Assembly (NCBI GenBank): GCA_947493945.1
Contig: CANLSR010000010.1
Span: 1 to 64,000, forward strand
Origin: an uncultured bacterium
GTDB lineage: Bacteria; Bacteroidota; Rhodothermia; Rhodothermales; Rubricoccaceae
DNA length: 64,000 bases
Direction of reading: 5' to 3'
Of the stretch, positions 6,608 through 14,294 are shown one piece after another. Positions within the stretch are counted from its first letter, which is position 1, and every line of letters starts with the position of its first letter. The notes under the pieces were generated by a model. That model had not been told where the DNA came from. It saw only the letters and a list, made by a program, of their open reading frames with translations, and searched no databases. Both the position numbers and the translations under genes were made by a program.

Positions 6608-8146
6608 ATGCTAGAGATCCTCGGAGTCGGCGGCGTCGTCGCGCTGGCGGTCATCGTCGCGCTCGTGTTCCTGATCATGCTCGTCGCTAGCCGGTACAAG
6701 ACCGTCTCGCCCGACGAGGCCATGATCATCACCGGCGCCGCGCTGGGCGGCAAGAACGTGCTCACCGACGAGAGCGCCCGCAAGGTCAAGATCGTCCGCG
6801 GCGGCGGGGCCTTTATCGTGCCCATCGTCCAGCAGCGCGAGCACTTGTCGCTCCTGAGCCACAAGCTGGACGTGACCACGCCGGAGGTGTACACCGCCGA
6901 GGGCGTGCCGGTGCTGACCGACGGCGTGGCCGTGATCAAGGTCGGCTCGTCGGTGGAGGACGTGGCCACGGCGGCCGAGCAGTACCTCGGCAAGCCCGAC
7001 GAGGCGCTGCGGGCCGAGGCACGGGAGGTGCTGGAGGGCCACCTGCGCGCCATCCTGGGCACGCTGACCGTCGAGGAGGTCTACCGCAACCGCGACAAGT
7101 TCGCCCAGGAGGTCCAGTCCGTCGCCGCGCGCGACCTCAAGAAGATGGGGCTCCAGATCGTGAGCTTCACGATCAAGGACGTCCGCGACAAGAACGGCTA
7201 CCTGGAGGCCTTGGGCCGGCCCCGGATCGCGGCCATCAAGCGCGACGCCGACATCGCCGAGGCCGAGGCCATCCGCGACGCCCGCGTCAAAAAGGCCGTC
7301 GCGTCCGAGGAGGGGCAGAAGGCCGAGCTGATCCGCGACACCAACATCGCCGAGGCCACGCGCGACCGCGAGCTCAAGGTGGCCGAGTTCAAGATGAGCG
7401 AGGACACCGCCAAGGCGTCCGCCGACCTCGCCTACGCCGTCCAGGAGGCGACCTCGCAAAAGGCCGTCGTCGAGGAGCAGATGCAGGTCGAGCTCGTGCG
7501 CAAGCAGCGCGAGGTGGACCTCGAGAACCTGGAGATCACGCGGCGCGAGAAGCAGTACGACTCCGAGGTCAAAAAGAAGGCCGACGCCGACCGCTACGCC
7601 GTCGAGCAGGCCGCCGAGGCCTCCAAGCTCCAGCAGATGCGCCGGGCCGAGGCGCGCCAGTTCGAGATCGAGGCCGAGGCCAAGGCCAACGCCGAGGCCA
7701 AGCGGCTCGACGGCCAGGCCGCCGGCGACGCGGCGCGGGCCGAGGGCCTGGCCGAGGCTGAGGTCATCCGCCAGCGCGGGCTCGCCGAGGCCGAGGCCAA
7801 GGAGAAGCTGGCCGAGGCGTTCGAGAAGTTCGGCGAGGCGGCGGTCCTGGACCTGCTCGCCAAGATGATGCCCCGGCTGGCGCGCGAGATCGCGGCCCCG
7901 CTCGGCTCCATCGGCCAGCTGACGGTCGTGGACACGGGCTCCGGCCAGGGCGCCGGCCGCGTCACCGACACCGTGGCCCAACTCATGGCGACGACGCCGG
8001 AGCTGGTCAAGTCCATCGCCGGCGTGGACCTGAACGCGCTCGCCCAGCGCCTGACCTCGGCCCCGCCCGACCCGGCCCCCGCTGGCGACGGCTCCCGCCA
8101 GCCGCCGGCGCTCCTGCGGCCCTCCGACGACGGCGAGGCCGCCTAG
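6608..8146 (+). CDS. flotillin-like SPFH protein (512 aa)
   Basis: Membrane-microdomain scaffold. One N-terminal helix, about residues 7-27 (VVALAVIVALVFLIMLVAS), is followed by the SPFH/band-7 domain to about residue 200 (KTVSPDEAMIITG, VPVLTDGVAVIKVGSS, VRDKNGYLEALGR). A long Ala/Glu-rich coiled coil spans about 205-405 (EAEAKANAEAKRLDGQA, AEAEAKEKLAEAFEKFGEAA), and the flotillin C-terminal region runs to DPAPAGDG. It forms a unit with the upstream NfeD-like gene. The FloT/YuaG/YqiK type is clear; cargo proteins are unknown. Confidence 0.9.
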   Translation: MLEILGVGGVVALAVIVALVFLIMLVASRYKTVSPDEAMIITGAALGGKNVLTDESARKVKIVRGGGAFIVPIVQQREHLSLLSHKLDVTTPEVYTAEGVPVLTDGVAVIKVGSSVEDVATAAEQYLGKPDEALRAEAREVLEGHLRAILGTLTVEEVYRNRDKFAQEVQSVAARDLKKMGLQIVSFTIKDVRDKNGYLEALGRPRIAAIKRDADIAEAEAIRDARVKKAVASEEGQKAELIRDTNIAEATRDRELKVAEFKMSEDTAKASADLAYAVQEATSQKAVVEEQMQVELVRKQREVDLENLEITRREKQYDSEVKKKADADRYAVEQAAEASKLQQMRRAEARQFEIEAEAKANAEAKRLDGQAAGDAARAEGLAEAEVIRQRGLAEAEAKEKLAEAFEKFGEAAVLDLLAKMMPRLAREIAAPLGSIGQLTVVDTGSGQGAGRVTDTVAQLMATTPELVKSIAGVDLNALAQRLTSAPPDPAPAGDGSRQPPALLRPSDDGEAA

Positions 8147-8306
8147 ACCACGCCGTGACCTCAGGGCGCGGGTGCCGGACGCGCCCGCCGGCAGGCTCCG
8201 GGGCGGCTCGCCCGGTGCGTTCGGGCCCGGCGCCGCCCGGACGCGGGCGCCGTCGTCGCGGGGTTGGGCGCGCTCCCGCTGGCGGATGACCTCGGCGGGT
8301 AGCGGC

Positions 8307-8588
8307 CTACGGCTCGACCGGGACGATCTGGCCGGTGCCGTTTACCGTCATGCCCTCCGGCGGCGGCGAGGTCGGGAAGTCGGAGATCGAGACGCCGGTG
8401 GCCTCCGAGCCGGCCCAGTCGTCGGGGACGTAGTGGGTGTGGCTGCCGTGCGAGATGCCGTGCCAGCCGCGCGGGCTCACCACGCCCGTCTCCGACGCGC
8501 GCAGCCCCAGCACGTCGCTCAGCACGAACCCCAGGATGAGGGCCAGGGCCACGAACAGGACGATGCGGAACTTCCGGCGAGGCGACAT
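8307..8588 (-). CDS. small single-pass membrane protein, unknown (93 aa)
   Basis: After MSPRRKFR comes one transmembrane helix (IVLFVALALILGFVLSDVLGL, about 9-30), then a periplasmic tail with GWHGISHGSHTHYVPDDWAG and a proline-rich end. The histidine-rich SHGSHTHYVPDDW motif might bind metal, but I recognise no family. The ATG at 8588 lies 63 bases from the divergent gluconokinase start. A TACACTTTCG promoter-like box lies at 8610-8619 on the minus strand. Confidence 0.65.
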   Translation of the reverse strand: MSPRRKFRIVLFVALALILGFVLSDVLGLRASETGVVSPRGWHGISHGSHTHYVPDDWAGSEATGVSISDFPTSPPPEGMTVNGTGQIVPVEP

Positions 8589-8609
8589 CGGGGGGACCGG
8601 GGGCGGACC

Positions 8610-8619
8610 GAAAGTGTAC
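8610..8619 (-). promoter_or_regulatory. -7-like promoter box for the 8307-8588 gene
   Basis: Read on the minus strand the bases are TACACTTTCG, close to the TAnnTTTG -7 box of Bacteroidota primary promoters, 21 bases before the ATG. Confidence 0.35.
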
Positions 8620-8651
8620 GCACGCTCCCCGCCCCCCTCTGCGAACCCTCC

Positions 8652-9173
8652 GTGACCCCCGCCCCCCGCGTCATCGTGCTCCTGGGCGTCTCGGGCTCCG
8701 GCAAGACCACCCTCGGCCAGGCGCTGGCGGCGCGGCTGGGCTGGGCCTTCGAGGACGCCGACGACCACCACAGCCGCGCCGCCATCCAAAAGATGGCCCG
8801 GGGCACCGGCCTCACCGACGCCGACCGCGGCCCCTGGCTCGACCGGCTCGCTGAACTCGTCCGCCAGCGGGCCGAGGTCGGGCCGCCGACGGTGCTCGCG
8901 TGCTCGGCGCTCAAGGCCCGCTACCGCCGCCGCCTAGCCGCCGGCCGCGCCGACGTGGCGTTCGTCTGGCTCGACGTGCCGCCCGACGCGCTGGCGGCGC
9001 GGCTCCGCGAGCGGACCGGTCACGTCGCCGGCCCCGACCTGCTGCCCAGCCAGCTGGCCGCCTTCGAGGCGCCCGCCGACGCCCTGCGGCTGGACGGGAC
9101 GCTCGGCGTGGCCGACTTGGCGGAGGCCGTCGCGGGCGCGATCGGGCGGGGCGCGTCGGGCGCCGACGAGTGA
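8652..9173 (+). CDS. gluconokinase, GntK family (173 aa)
   Basis: ATP-dependent phosphorylation of D-gluconate to 6-phosphogluconate, feeding the pentose phosphate pathway. The Walker A motif is VIVLLGVSGSGKTTL (residues about 7-21). The gluconate-binding region is WAFEDADDHHSRAAIQKMARG, then GLTDADRGPWLDRL, LACSALKARYRRRL, and HVAGPDLLPSQLAAFE, all diagnostic of the family. The start is the GTG at 8652; no ATG gives the right N-terminus. The divergent neighbour is an unknown membrane protein. No gluconate transporter or repressor is nearby. Confidence 0.9.
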   Translation: MTPAPRVIVLLGVSGSGKTTLGQALAARLGWAFEDADDHHSRAAIQKMARGTGLTDADRGPWLDRLAELVRQRAEVGPPTVLACSALKARYRRRLAAGRADVAFVWLDVPPDALAARLRERTGHVAGPDLLPSQLAAFEAPADALRLDGTLGVADLAEAVAGAIGRGASGADE

Positions 9174-9191
9174 GGTCCGGCCGGGCGGACC
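9174..9191 (+). terminator. hairpin directly after the gluconokinase gene
   Basis: GGTCCG (9174-9179) pairs with CGGACC (9186-9191) around a GCCGGG loop, immediately after the TGA. There is no T-tract. Confidence 0.45.
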
Positions 9192-9333
9192 GGCTCGGCA
9201 GGGGCGCGTCGCGACCCAGACCCCCAACGACCCCAGGTGCGGAACGTCCGCGGATCTGCGGGCCCACCGGGTCCGGCCGGGCGCGCTCGGGACCCGCGTC
9301 GTCGTGGCCGGCGGAGGCCCCCGACCGCCGGCG

Positions 9334-9852
9334 CTATTTCGCGCGGCGCGCCTCGGCCCGCTCGTCGACGGCTTCCTTTCTCGCGAGCAGCACGTCGGGG
9401 CTCTCGACGTGGTAGCGGTGGCCGTAGATCTCCTTCATCTTGGTCCAGCGGAGCGTGCACGCGAGCCGAAACGCCTCGTCCTCGCCGTACCGCTTGATCG
9501 AGAACGAGGTGCCACGCGCGACGCCCGGCTCGGGGTTCCAGGACACGGTGTAGACCTCGTGCTGGACTCCGCGCCGGTCCCGCTTGTGGGTCCGCGACAC
9601 GCCCACCACCCCGTTCTTGGACTCCGTGTTGGACGCGATCAGCCGCCGCCGAGGCGCGGCCTCGGGGAGCGCGGCGATCTCCTCCGCCAGCTCGGTGCGG
9701 TACTCCTTGGCGGCCTCGAAGGCGCCTTCGCGCCCTCCGAACTTCTTGTCCGAGAACAGCCTGGAGTACGTGTTCCCATACCGATACACGCGGACTTGCC
9801 ACCCATGAGTGGACTCGGAATCGATGCGGACGACGCCTTTGATGCGGGGCAT
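9334..9852 (-). CDS. double AP2-domain-like DNA-binding protein (172 aa)
   Basis: Two tandem segments resemble the AP2 DNA-binding fold (three-stranded sheet plus helix). The first, about residues 4-62, has GWQVRVYRYGNTYSRLF, then FGGREGAFEAAKEYRTEL. The second, about 79-150, has NGVVGVSRTHKRDRRG, then YTVSWNPEPGV, FSIKRYGEDEAFRLA. In bacteria AP2 domains mostly occur next to HNH homing nucleases or integrases; here there is no nuclease motif, only a charged C-terminal tail (ARKEAVDERAEARRAK). The gene stands alone, with a terminator-like hairpin upstream. It is possibly a stand-alone transcription factor or a nuclease-less remnant of a mobile element. Confidence 0.75.
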   Translation of the reverse strand: MPRIKGVVRIDSESTHGWQVRVYRYGNTYSRLFSDKKFGGREGAFEAAKEYRTELAEEIAALPEAAPRRRLIASNTESKNGVVGVSRTHKRDRRGVQHEVYTVSWNPEPGVARGTSFSIKRYGEDEAFRLACTLRWTKMKEIYGHRYHVESPDVLLARKEAVDERAEARRAK

Positions 9853-9955
9853 GAGAGGGGCAAAGGAGGCGCGGTCAGTCTAGGGGATAACCGTAGGTCC
9901 CCGCCAGGCTTTTCGGAAAACGTAATTGCGCGATGAGCTTTTGGCCCCGTCTGGG

Positions 9956-9982
9956 GACCCGTCGCCGCAGGCGCGACGGGTC
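9956..9982 (-). terminator. strong hairpin after the glycosyltransferase operon
   Basis: GACCCGTCGC (9956-9965) and GCGACGGGTC (9973-9982) form a perfect 10-bp stem with a 7-nt loop, 39 bases beyond the stop of the last operon gene and before the AP2 gene. The likely role is operon terminator, although there is no U-run. Confidence 0.55.
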
Positions 9983-10020
9983 GGGCCGGCTGCTCAGAGA
10001 GGGCTCTGTTGCCGTGGCGG

Positions 10021-11130
10021 TCAGTGCCGGCGGCCCTTCCAGCCAATCCGAGGCCGGACCAGGAGCACGAACGGCAGCGTGACGAGGTAGCCCGTCAGGA
10101 ACACCTCCAGTCCCAGCAGCGCCCCCACGCCCACCGAGGCCCCAACGCGCCGGCCGCTGGCCCAGAGCGCGGCGCCGTCGGCCAGCGTCTTGGCCGCGAA
10201 CGCCGCGAGGCCCACGGCCGGGGCGAGGACCAGCCCGGCCACCAGCAGCGCGTGGACGCCGAACAGCAACCCGTAGAGCGGGATCACCCATGGGTCGCCG
10301 TCGAGCCCGCCGCGCGCCCACCGCCGCCGCTGATCGTAGGCGCCGGCCACGCCGTCGGCGGGCAGGGTCCAGACGACGGACCGGGCGTCGAGCGGGAAGC
10401 GGACCCGCCAGTCGGTGCCGTCGGCGACGGCGCGCACCAACGTAAAGTCCTCGGTGAGCGAGAACGGCAGGGCGGGGTAGCCGCCGACGGCGTCGTAGGC
10501 GGCGTGCCGGACGCCCATGTTGTTGCCCATGCCGGTCGCGGGCGCGCCCGCCTCGGCCGCCGCGCTCACGGCGCCCAGCAGGAGCCGCCAGTCGAGGGCC
10601 TGGACGCGGTCGAACGCGTGGCCGGGCCGGGGCGCGATGCGGGCCAGGCCGCACACGATGCCCACCGACGGATCGGCAAAGGCGCCGGCCATCGTCCGCG
10701 CCCAGGTCGGGACGGGCGCGCAGTCGGCGTCGGTGATCAGGACCACGTCGGCGTCGACGGCCTCGATGGCCGTGTGGAGCGCCTGGGCCTTGCCGCGCAG
10801 GTGCCCGCTCGGGTCGGGCACGCGCAGGTAGCGGACGCGGCCGGGCGCCTCGGCGGCCCGCTGGCGGACGGCGGTGGCGGTGCCGTCGGTCGAGTGGTCG
10901 TCGGCCACGACCACGACGAGCCGGCCGGCGGGGTAGTCCTGGGCCAGCAGGGCGTCGATGCAGCGCCCGATGCAGGCCTCCTCATCGCGCGCGGCCACCA
11001 CGACGGCGACGGTGGGCAGGGCGGCGTCGTCGGCGACGGCGGCGACCGGGCGCGGGCGGGAGTTCCGCGCGGCGATGCCGAGCAGGACCGCGACGTAGCC
11101 GCCGACCGCCAGTCCGAGCGCCCACGTCAC
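10021..11130 (-). CDS. membrane glycosyltransferase, GT2 family (369 aa)
   Basis: Processive-type family 2 glycosyltransferase acting at the cytoplasmic membrane on an envelope glycan or glycolipid of unknown identity. An N-terminal helix (WALGLAVGGYVAVLLGIAA) precedes the GT-A domain: VAVVVAARDEEACIGRCIDA, VVVADDHSTDGT, the metal-binding DADC in LITDADCAPVP, the acceptor-site TED in LPFSLTEDF, and QRRRWARGG (QxxRW). C-terminal membrane helices span about 265-355. The GTG at 11130 overlaps the stop of the deacetylase gene (GTGA), which indicates translational coupling. It is the last gene of a four-gene operon. Confidence 0.85.
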   Translation of the reverse strand: MTWALGLAVGGYVAVLLGIAARNSRPRPVAAVADDAALPTVAVVVAARDEEACIGRCIDALLAQDYPAGRLVVVVADDHSTDGTATAVRQRAAEAPGRVRYLRVPDPSGHLRGKAQALHTAIEAVDADVVLITDADCAPVPTWARTMAGAFADPSVGIVCGLARIAPRPGHAFDRVQALDWRLLLGAVSAAAEAGAPATGMGNNMGVRHAAYDAVGGYPALPFSLTEDFTLVRAVADGTDWRVRFPLDARSVVWTLPADGVAGAYDQRRRWARGGLDGDPWVIPLYGLLFGVHALLVAGLVLAPAVGLAAFAAKTLADGAALWASGRRVGASVGVGALLGLEVFLTGYLVTLPFVLLVRPRIGWKGRRH

Positions 11131-11741
11131 AGCGCGGGGGGCAGGGCGGGGAACCGCCAGCCGGCCGCCGCCAGCCGGGGCAGCGCCTGGTCCAGCGCCG
11201 CCGTCGCGCGCGCCGCCGGCGGCCCGTCGTGCAGCGCCACGATGGAGCCAGGCCGGGCCAGCTCCACGATCTCGCGCGCCAGCTGTCGGGGCGTGCGCGA
11301 GGCGATAAAGTCGCCCGGCATCACGTCCCACAGCACCAGCCGGCGGCCCCCGGCCTCGGCCCAGCGCACCAGGCCGGGCGTGACGCGCCCGTAGGGCGGC
11401 CGGACGTCGCGGACGGCCGCGCCCACCAGCCGGCCGAGCGTTTGCTCGGCCCCGTCGACGTCTGCTCGCGTGCGGCCCGGCCGCGTCCGCCAGGCGCTCC
11501 GGTGCACGCTGCCGTGGCTGCCGACGCGGTGGCCCGCCCCGACGATCTGGCGGACGAGGTCGGGGTGCCGTTCGGCGCGCTCGGCCGACAGGAAAAACAC
11601 GGCGCGGGCGCGGTGGCGGTCCAGCACGTCGAGCCAGAGCGGCGTGCCCTCGGGGTCCGGCCCGTCGTCGACGGTGAGGTAGAGGCGCGGCCGGCGGCCG
11701 GCGCCGCGCTCGGGCCCCCGGACGACCACGCCCGGGACCAT
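11127..11741 (-). CDS. polysaccharide deacetylase, NodB domain (204 aa)
   Basis: Metal-dependent N- or O-deacetylase of a glycan, matching the neighbouring glycosyltransferases. NodB motifs are present: LYLTVDDGPDPEGTP (motif 1, with V in place of the usual F), GSHGSVHR (motif 2, H-x3-H), VRPPYGRVTP (motif 3) and IVALHDG near the end. The in-frame ATG at 11741 is used, but similarity-like sequence (RLTFQRLRDSLLPRALGP) continues upstream without an orthodox start codon. The true start may therefore be earlier and non-canonical. No signal peptide is evident. Confidence 0.85.
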   Translation of the reverse strand: MVPGVVVRGPERGAGRRPRLYLTVDDGPDPEGTPLWLDVLDRHRARAVFFLSAERAERHPDLVRQIVGAGHRVGSHGSVHRSAWRTRPGRTRADVDGAEQTLGRLVGAAVRDVRPPYGRVTPGLVRWAEAGGRRLVLWDVMPGDFIASRTPRQLAREIVELARPGSIVALHDGPPAARATAALDQALPRLAAAGWRFPALPPAL

Positions 11742-11814
11742 CGGGCCGAGCGCGCGCGGGAGCAGGGAGTCGCGGAGGCGCTGGAACGTCAGGCGAACGG
11801 GGGCCGGGTGGAGG

Positions 11815-11823
11815 GGAAAGCTA
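11815..11823 (-). promoter_or_regulatory. -7-like box upstream of the deacetylase
   Basis: On the minus strand the bases read TAGCTTTCC, about 73 bases before the assigned start. It could give an internal promoter for the last two operon genes. Confidence 0.3.
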
Positions 11824-11846
11824 GCGCCGCGCCGCCGCCGGCTCGG

Positions 11847-13088
11847 CTACTGGTCGAGCCGGCGGTCCTTCCACTCGAACCCGCCCATCGACCCGAGCGC
11901 GGCCACCACGAGCGAGTGGGGCGCGTGGAGGACCAGGTGGAGCGGGTAGACCGCCAGCAGGCCGAGCTGGCGGAAGCGCCGGACGGCGGGCACCAGCACC
12001 AAGAGGTCGCCGGCGGCCTTGAGCCCCAGCGCGGCGAGCAGCCACGGCCACAGGGCGGGGACGAACGGGGCCGCGACGGCGGTCGCCACCAGGGCGACGA
12101 AAAACCCGCCCACGCCCAGCAGCATCCGCTGGAGCCGGCGCGGGTAGTGGGCGCCCTTCGAGGCCCACCGCTTGCGCTGGTGGACGAACGCGCGCAGCGT
12201 CCGCACCGGCTCGGTCAGGACCACGGCGCCCGGGTCGGCGCAGAACCGGACGTCGAGCGGCGTGCCGTAGGCGATCTTCTGCATCAGCAGCTCGTCGTCG
12301 CCGCTGGTGACGTGGTCGATGCCCGAGAAGCCGCCCAGCGCCGAGAACGTCTCCAGCCGGTAGCCCACGTTCGCGCCGTTGGCCAGGTTGGGCTGGCCGG
12401 ACCCGATGCCGCCGGCGCCGCACGCCATCAGCCCGAAAAAGTCCAGCGCCTGGAGCCGGGCGAACAGCCCGTCGCCGTCCGCCAGCCGGTAGCGGACGGG
12501 GCCGGACACGAACGCGACCTCCGGCCCCTCGAACTGGGCCGCCATCGCGCGCGGCCAGCCCGGCGGCACGACGCAGTCGGCGTCGGTCGTCAGGATGACC
12601 TCGCCGCGGGCGTGCGCGACGGCCTTCTCGATCGCGCGCTTTTTGTGGGCCCGGTCGCGCCGCCGGTTCTCGGGGATCCGGACCAGCCGGAGCCGGCCGG
12701 CCCCTTCGGACTCGTCCCAGTCGGCCTCGGGCAGCTCGTGGCCCGCCATCGCGCGCGCCGGCGCCGACGCCATCCGCTGGCGGACGACCTCGGCGGTCCG
12801 GTCCTGGCTGTCGTCGTCGACGACGATGATTTCGAGCCGCTCGCGCGGGTAGTCGGTCGCCAGGATCGAGTCCACGCACGGGCCGATGGTGTCCTGCTCG
12901 TTGCGCGCCGGCACCACGATCGTCACGCTCGGCAGCGCCTGGTCGGCGGGCGCCGCCAGCCCGCCAGAGACCGCGCCAGCTAGCGCGTCGGTGCGCCGGG
13001 CCTCGCGGCCGAAGCCGGACGCCCACACGGCCATCCGGGCCACGTAGCCCAGGCCCAAGGCCATCAGCGCCAGGGTCCAGAGGGTCAT
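11847..13088 (-). CDS. membrane glycosyltransferase, GT2 family (413 aa)
   Basis: Second GT2 enzyme of the operon, likely adding sugars to a lipid carrier or envelope glycan. An N-terminal helix (LWTLALMALGLGYVARMAVWA) is followed by the GT-A core: VTIVVPARNEQDTIGPCVDS, IIVVDDDSQDRT, LTTDADCVVPPGW (DxD), VTSGDDELLMQK, and VHQRKRWASKG (QxxRW). C-terminal helices lie at about 315-395, ending GFEWKDRRLDQ. The ATG at 13088 overlaps the stop of the preceding flippase-like gene (ATGA). It resembles the other GT2 here in layout, so the pair may be an old duplication. Confidence 0.87.
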   Translation of the reverse strand: MTLWTLALMALGLGYVARMAVWASGFGREARRTDALAGAVSGGLAAPADQALPSVTIVVPARNEQDTIGPCVDSILATDYPRERLEIIVVDDDSQDRTAEVVRQRMASAPARAMAGHELPEADWDESEGAGRLRLVRIPENRRRDRAHKKRAIEKAVAHARGEVILTTDADCVVPPGWPRAMAAQFEGPEVAFVSGPVRYRLADGDGLFARLQALDFFGLMACGAGGIGSGQPNLANGANVGYRLETFSALGGFSGIDHVTSGDDELLMQKIAYGTPLDVRFCADPGAVVLTEPVRTLRAFVHQRKRWASKGAHYPRRLQRMLLGVGGFFVALVATAVAAPFVPALWPWLLAALGLKAAGDLLVLVPAVRRFRQLGLLAVYPLHLVLHAPHSLVVAALGSMGGFEWKDRRLDQ

Positions 13089-14059
13089 GCGGCGGCGGGC
13101 TCAGGGGCGAGGCGGGCCTCGGCCTGGCGCAGCCGGAGCCGCATCAGCAGCGGGACGCCGGCCAGCGACGGCAGGACCAGGTTGAGCGCGAACAGCGCCA
13201 GCGAGGCGTCCAGCGCCGCCGCCGGGGCCACGCCGTAGGCGCCCAGGAAGAACACGGCGGCGCCCTCGCGCACGCCCAGGTCGCCCAGCGTCACCTGGGG
13301 GATGGCGCTCTTGGCGAAGAACAGCAGCGCGACGCCCGCCCACAGGCCCGACACGGCCGCGTGGGGCGCCAAGGCGTGGGCCAGCAGCACGAACTGGCCC
13401 GAGAACACGACGTAGCGCACGGCCGACAGCGCCAGCAGCACGACGCCCTCCTCCTGGGGGATCTGGCCGAACGCGCGCGCCGCCCCGCGGACGGGCGCCC
13501 ACGGCACCAACGTCGAGAGCACGGTCTGGGCCAGCGACGGGAACGAGATGAGCACCACCAGCGCGCCCGTCGCGACGAGCCCCACCGAGACCACGGCCGG
13601 CCACAGCGCGGATTCGCCGACCTGAGCCGACAGGTACGGCCCGAGCGCGACCAGGCCGCCGGCCAGGCACGCCGCCAGCGTCGCCATCCGCTCGCCAAAG
13701 GTCAGCGCCGCCGAGGCGCCAGCGGGGATGTCGCGGAGGTAGAGCGCCCGGCCCACGTAGTCGCCCACCCTGCCCGGCGTCAGCAGGCCCAGCGGGTACG
13801 AGCCCACGACGGCCCGCAGCGCGTCGCGGTAGCGGACCCCGGGCGCCAGCCGCCGCACCAGCCGCCACCAGCGGTACGTCTCCAGCCCCACGTTGACGGG
13901 CACGAGCGCGAGCGCCGCGAGCGCCCACCGCAGGTCGGCGTGGGCGATGGCGACGGCGACCTCGGCCGGGTCCGACAGGTGGACCAGCGCCACGACGGCG
14001 GCGGCGGCCAGGATGCCTTTGACGGCAAACAGCCAGCGAGGGGCCTGGGAGAGGGGCAC
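13085..14059 (-). CDS. flippase-like membrane protein, LPG synthase TM/UPF0104 family (324 aa)
   Basis: Polytopic membrane protein related to the transmembrane part of lysylphosphatidylglycerol synthase (AglD2/MprF flippase fold), with about eight hydrophobic helices. Recognisable segments are NVGLETYRWWRLVRRLAP, GSYPLGLLTPGRVGDYVGRA (the conserved PGRvGd motif) and FFAKSAIPQVTLGDLGVREGA. The GTG at 14059 is the best start; upstream codons encode only low-complexity sequence, and a TACTTTCC box lies 25 bases ahead. As first gene of the operon it may move the glycolipid made by the GT2 enzymes across the membrane. This role is inferred. Confidence 0.85.
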   Translation of the reverse strand: MPLSQAPRWLFAVKGILAAAAVVALVHLSDPAEVAVAIAHADLRWALAALALVPVNVGLETYRWWRLVRRLAPGVRYRDALRAVVGSYPLGLLTPGRVGDYVGRALYLRDIPAGASAALTFGERMATLAACLAGGLVALGPYLSAQVGESALWPAVVSVGLVATGALVVLISFPSLAQTVLSTLVPWAPVRGAARAFGQIPQEEGVVLLALSAVRYVVFSGQFVLLAHALAPHAAVSGLWAGVALLFFAKSAIPQVTLGDLGVREGAAVFFLGAYGVAPAAALDASLALFALNLVLPSLAGVPLLMRLRLRQAEARLAPEPAAA

Positions 14060-14083
14060 GGAGGGCGCGTCCGGGAGGGGAGG

Positions 14084-14091
14084 GGAAAGTA
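14084..14091 (-). promoter_or_regulatory. -7-like promoter box of the flippase/glycosyltransferase operon
   Basis: The minus strand reads TACTTTCC, 24 bases before the GTG at 14059, matching the TAnnTTTS pattern seen before several genes here. Confidence 0.4.
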
Positions 14092-14138
14092 GACGCGGCC
14101 GGCCACGCGGTCTCGGAAGAGCCTGGGAAGCGGCCGCT

Positions 14139-14173
14139 CGCCGCGCTGGCGGAGCCCGGCCGCCAGCGCGGCG
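14139..14173. repeat. intergenic palindrome of the CGCTGGCGG family (14-bp arms)
   Basis: CGCCGCGCTGGCGG (14139-14152) is perfectly inverted as CCGCCAGCGCGGCG (14160-14173) with a 7-base spacer. This is the longest perfect copy of the repeat in the window. It lies in the 235-base gap between the glycosyltransferase operon and the outer-membrane protein gene, where I see no gene. Confidence 0.8.
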
Positions 14174-14294
14174 ACGACCGCCGGCCGCCGTCGTCCAGCG
14201 CCCGGCGGACACCGAGCGGGCGCAGGTGGGTGGGGCGGAGCGGTCTCCTCGCTTTCCGGACTCGCCCCGCCTCCCGACCCTCCGGCCTCCGCCT

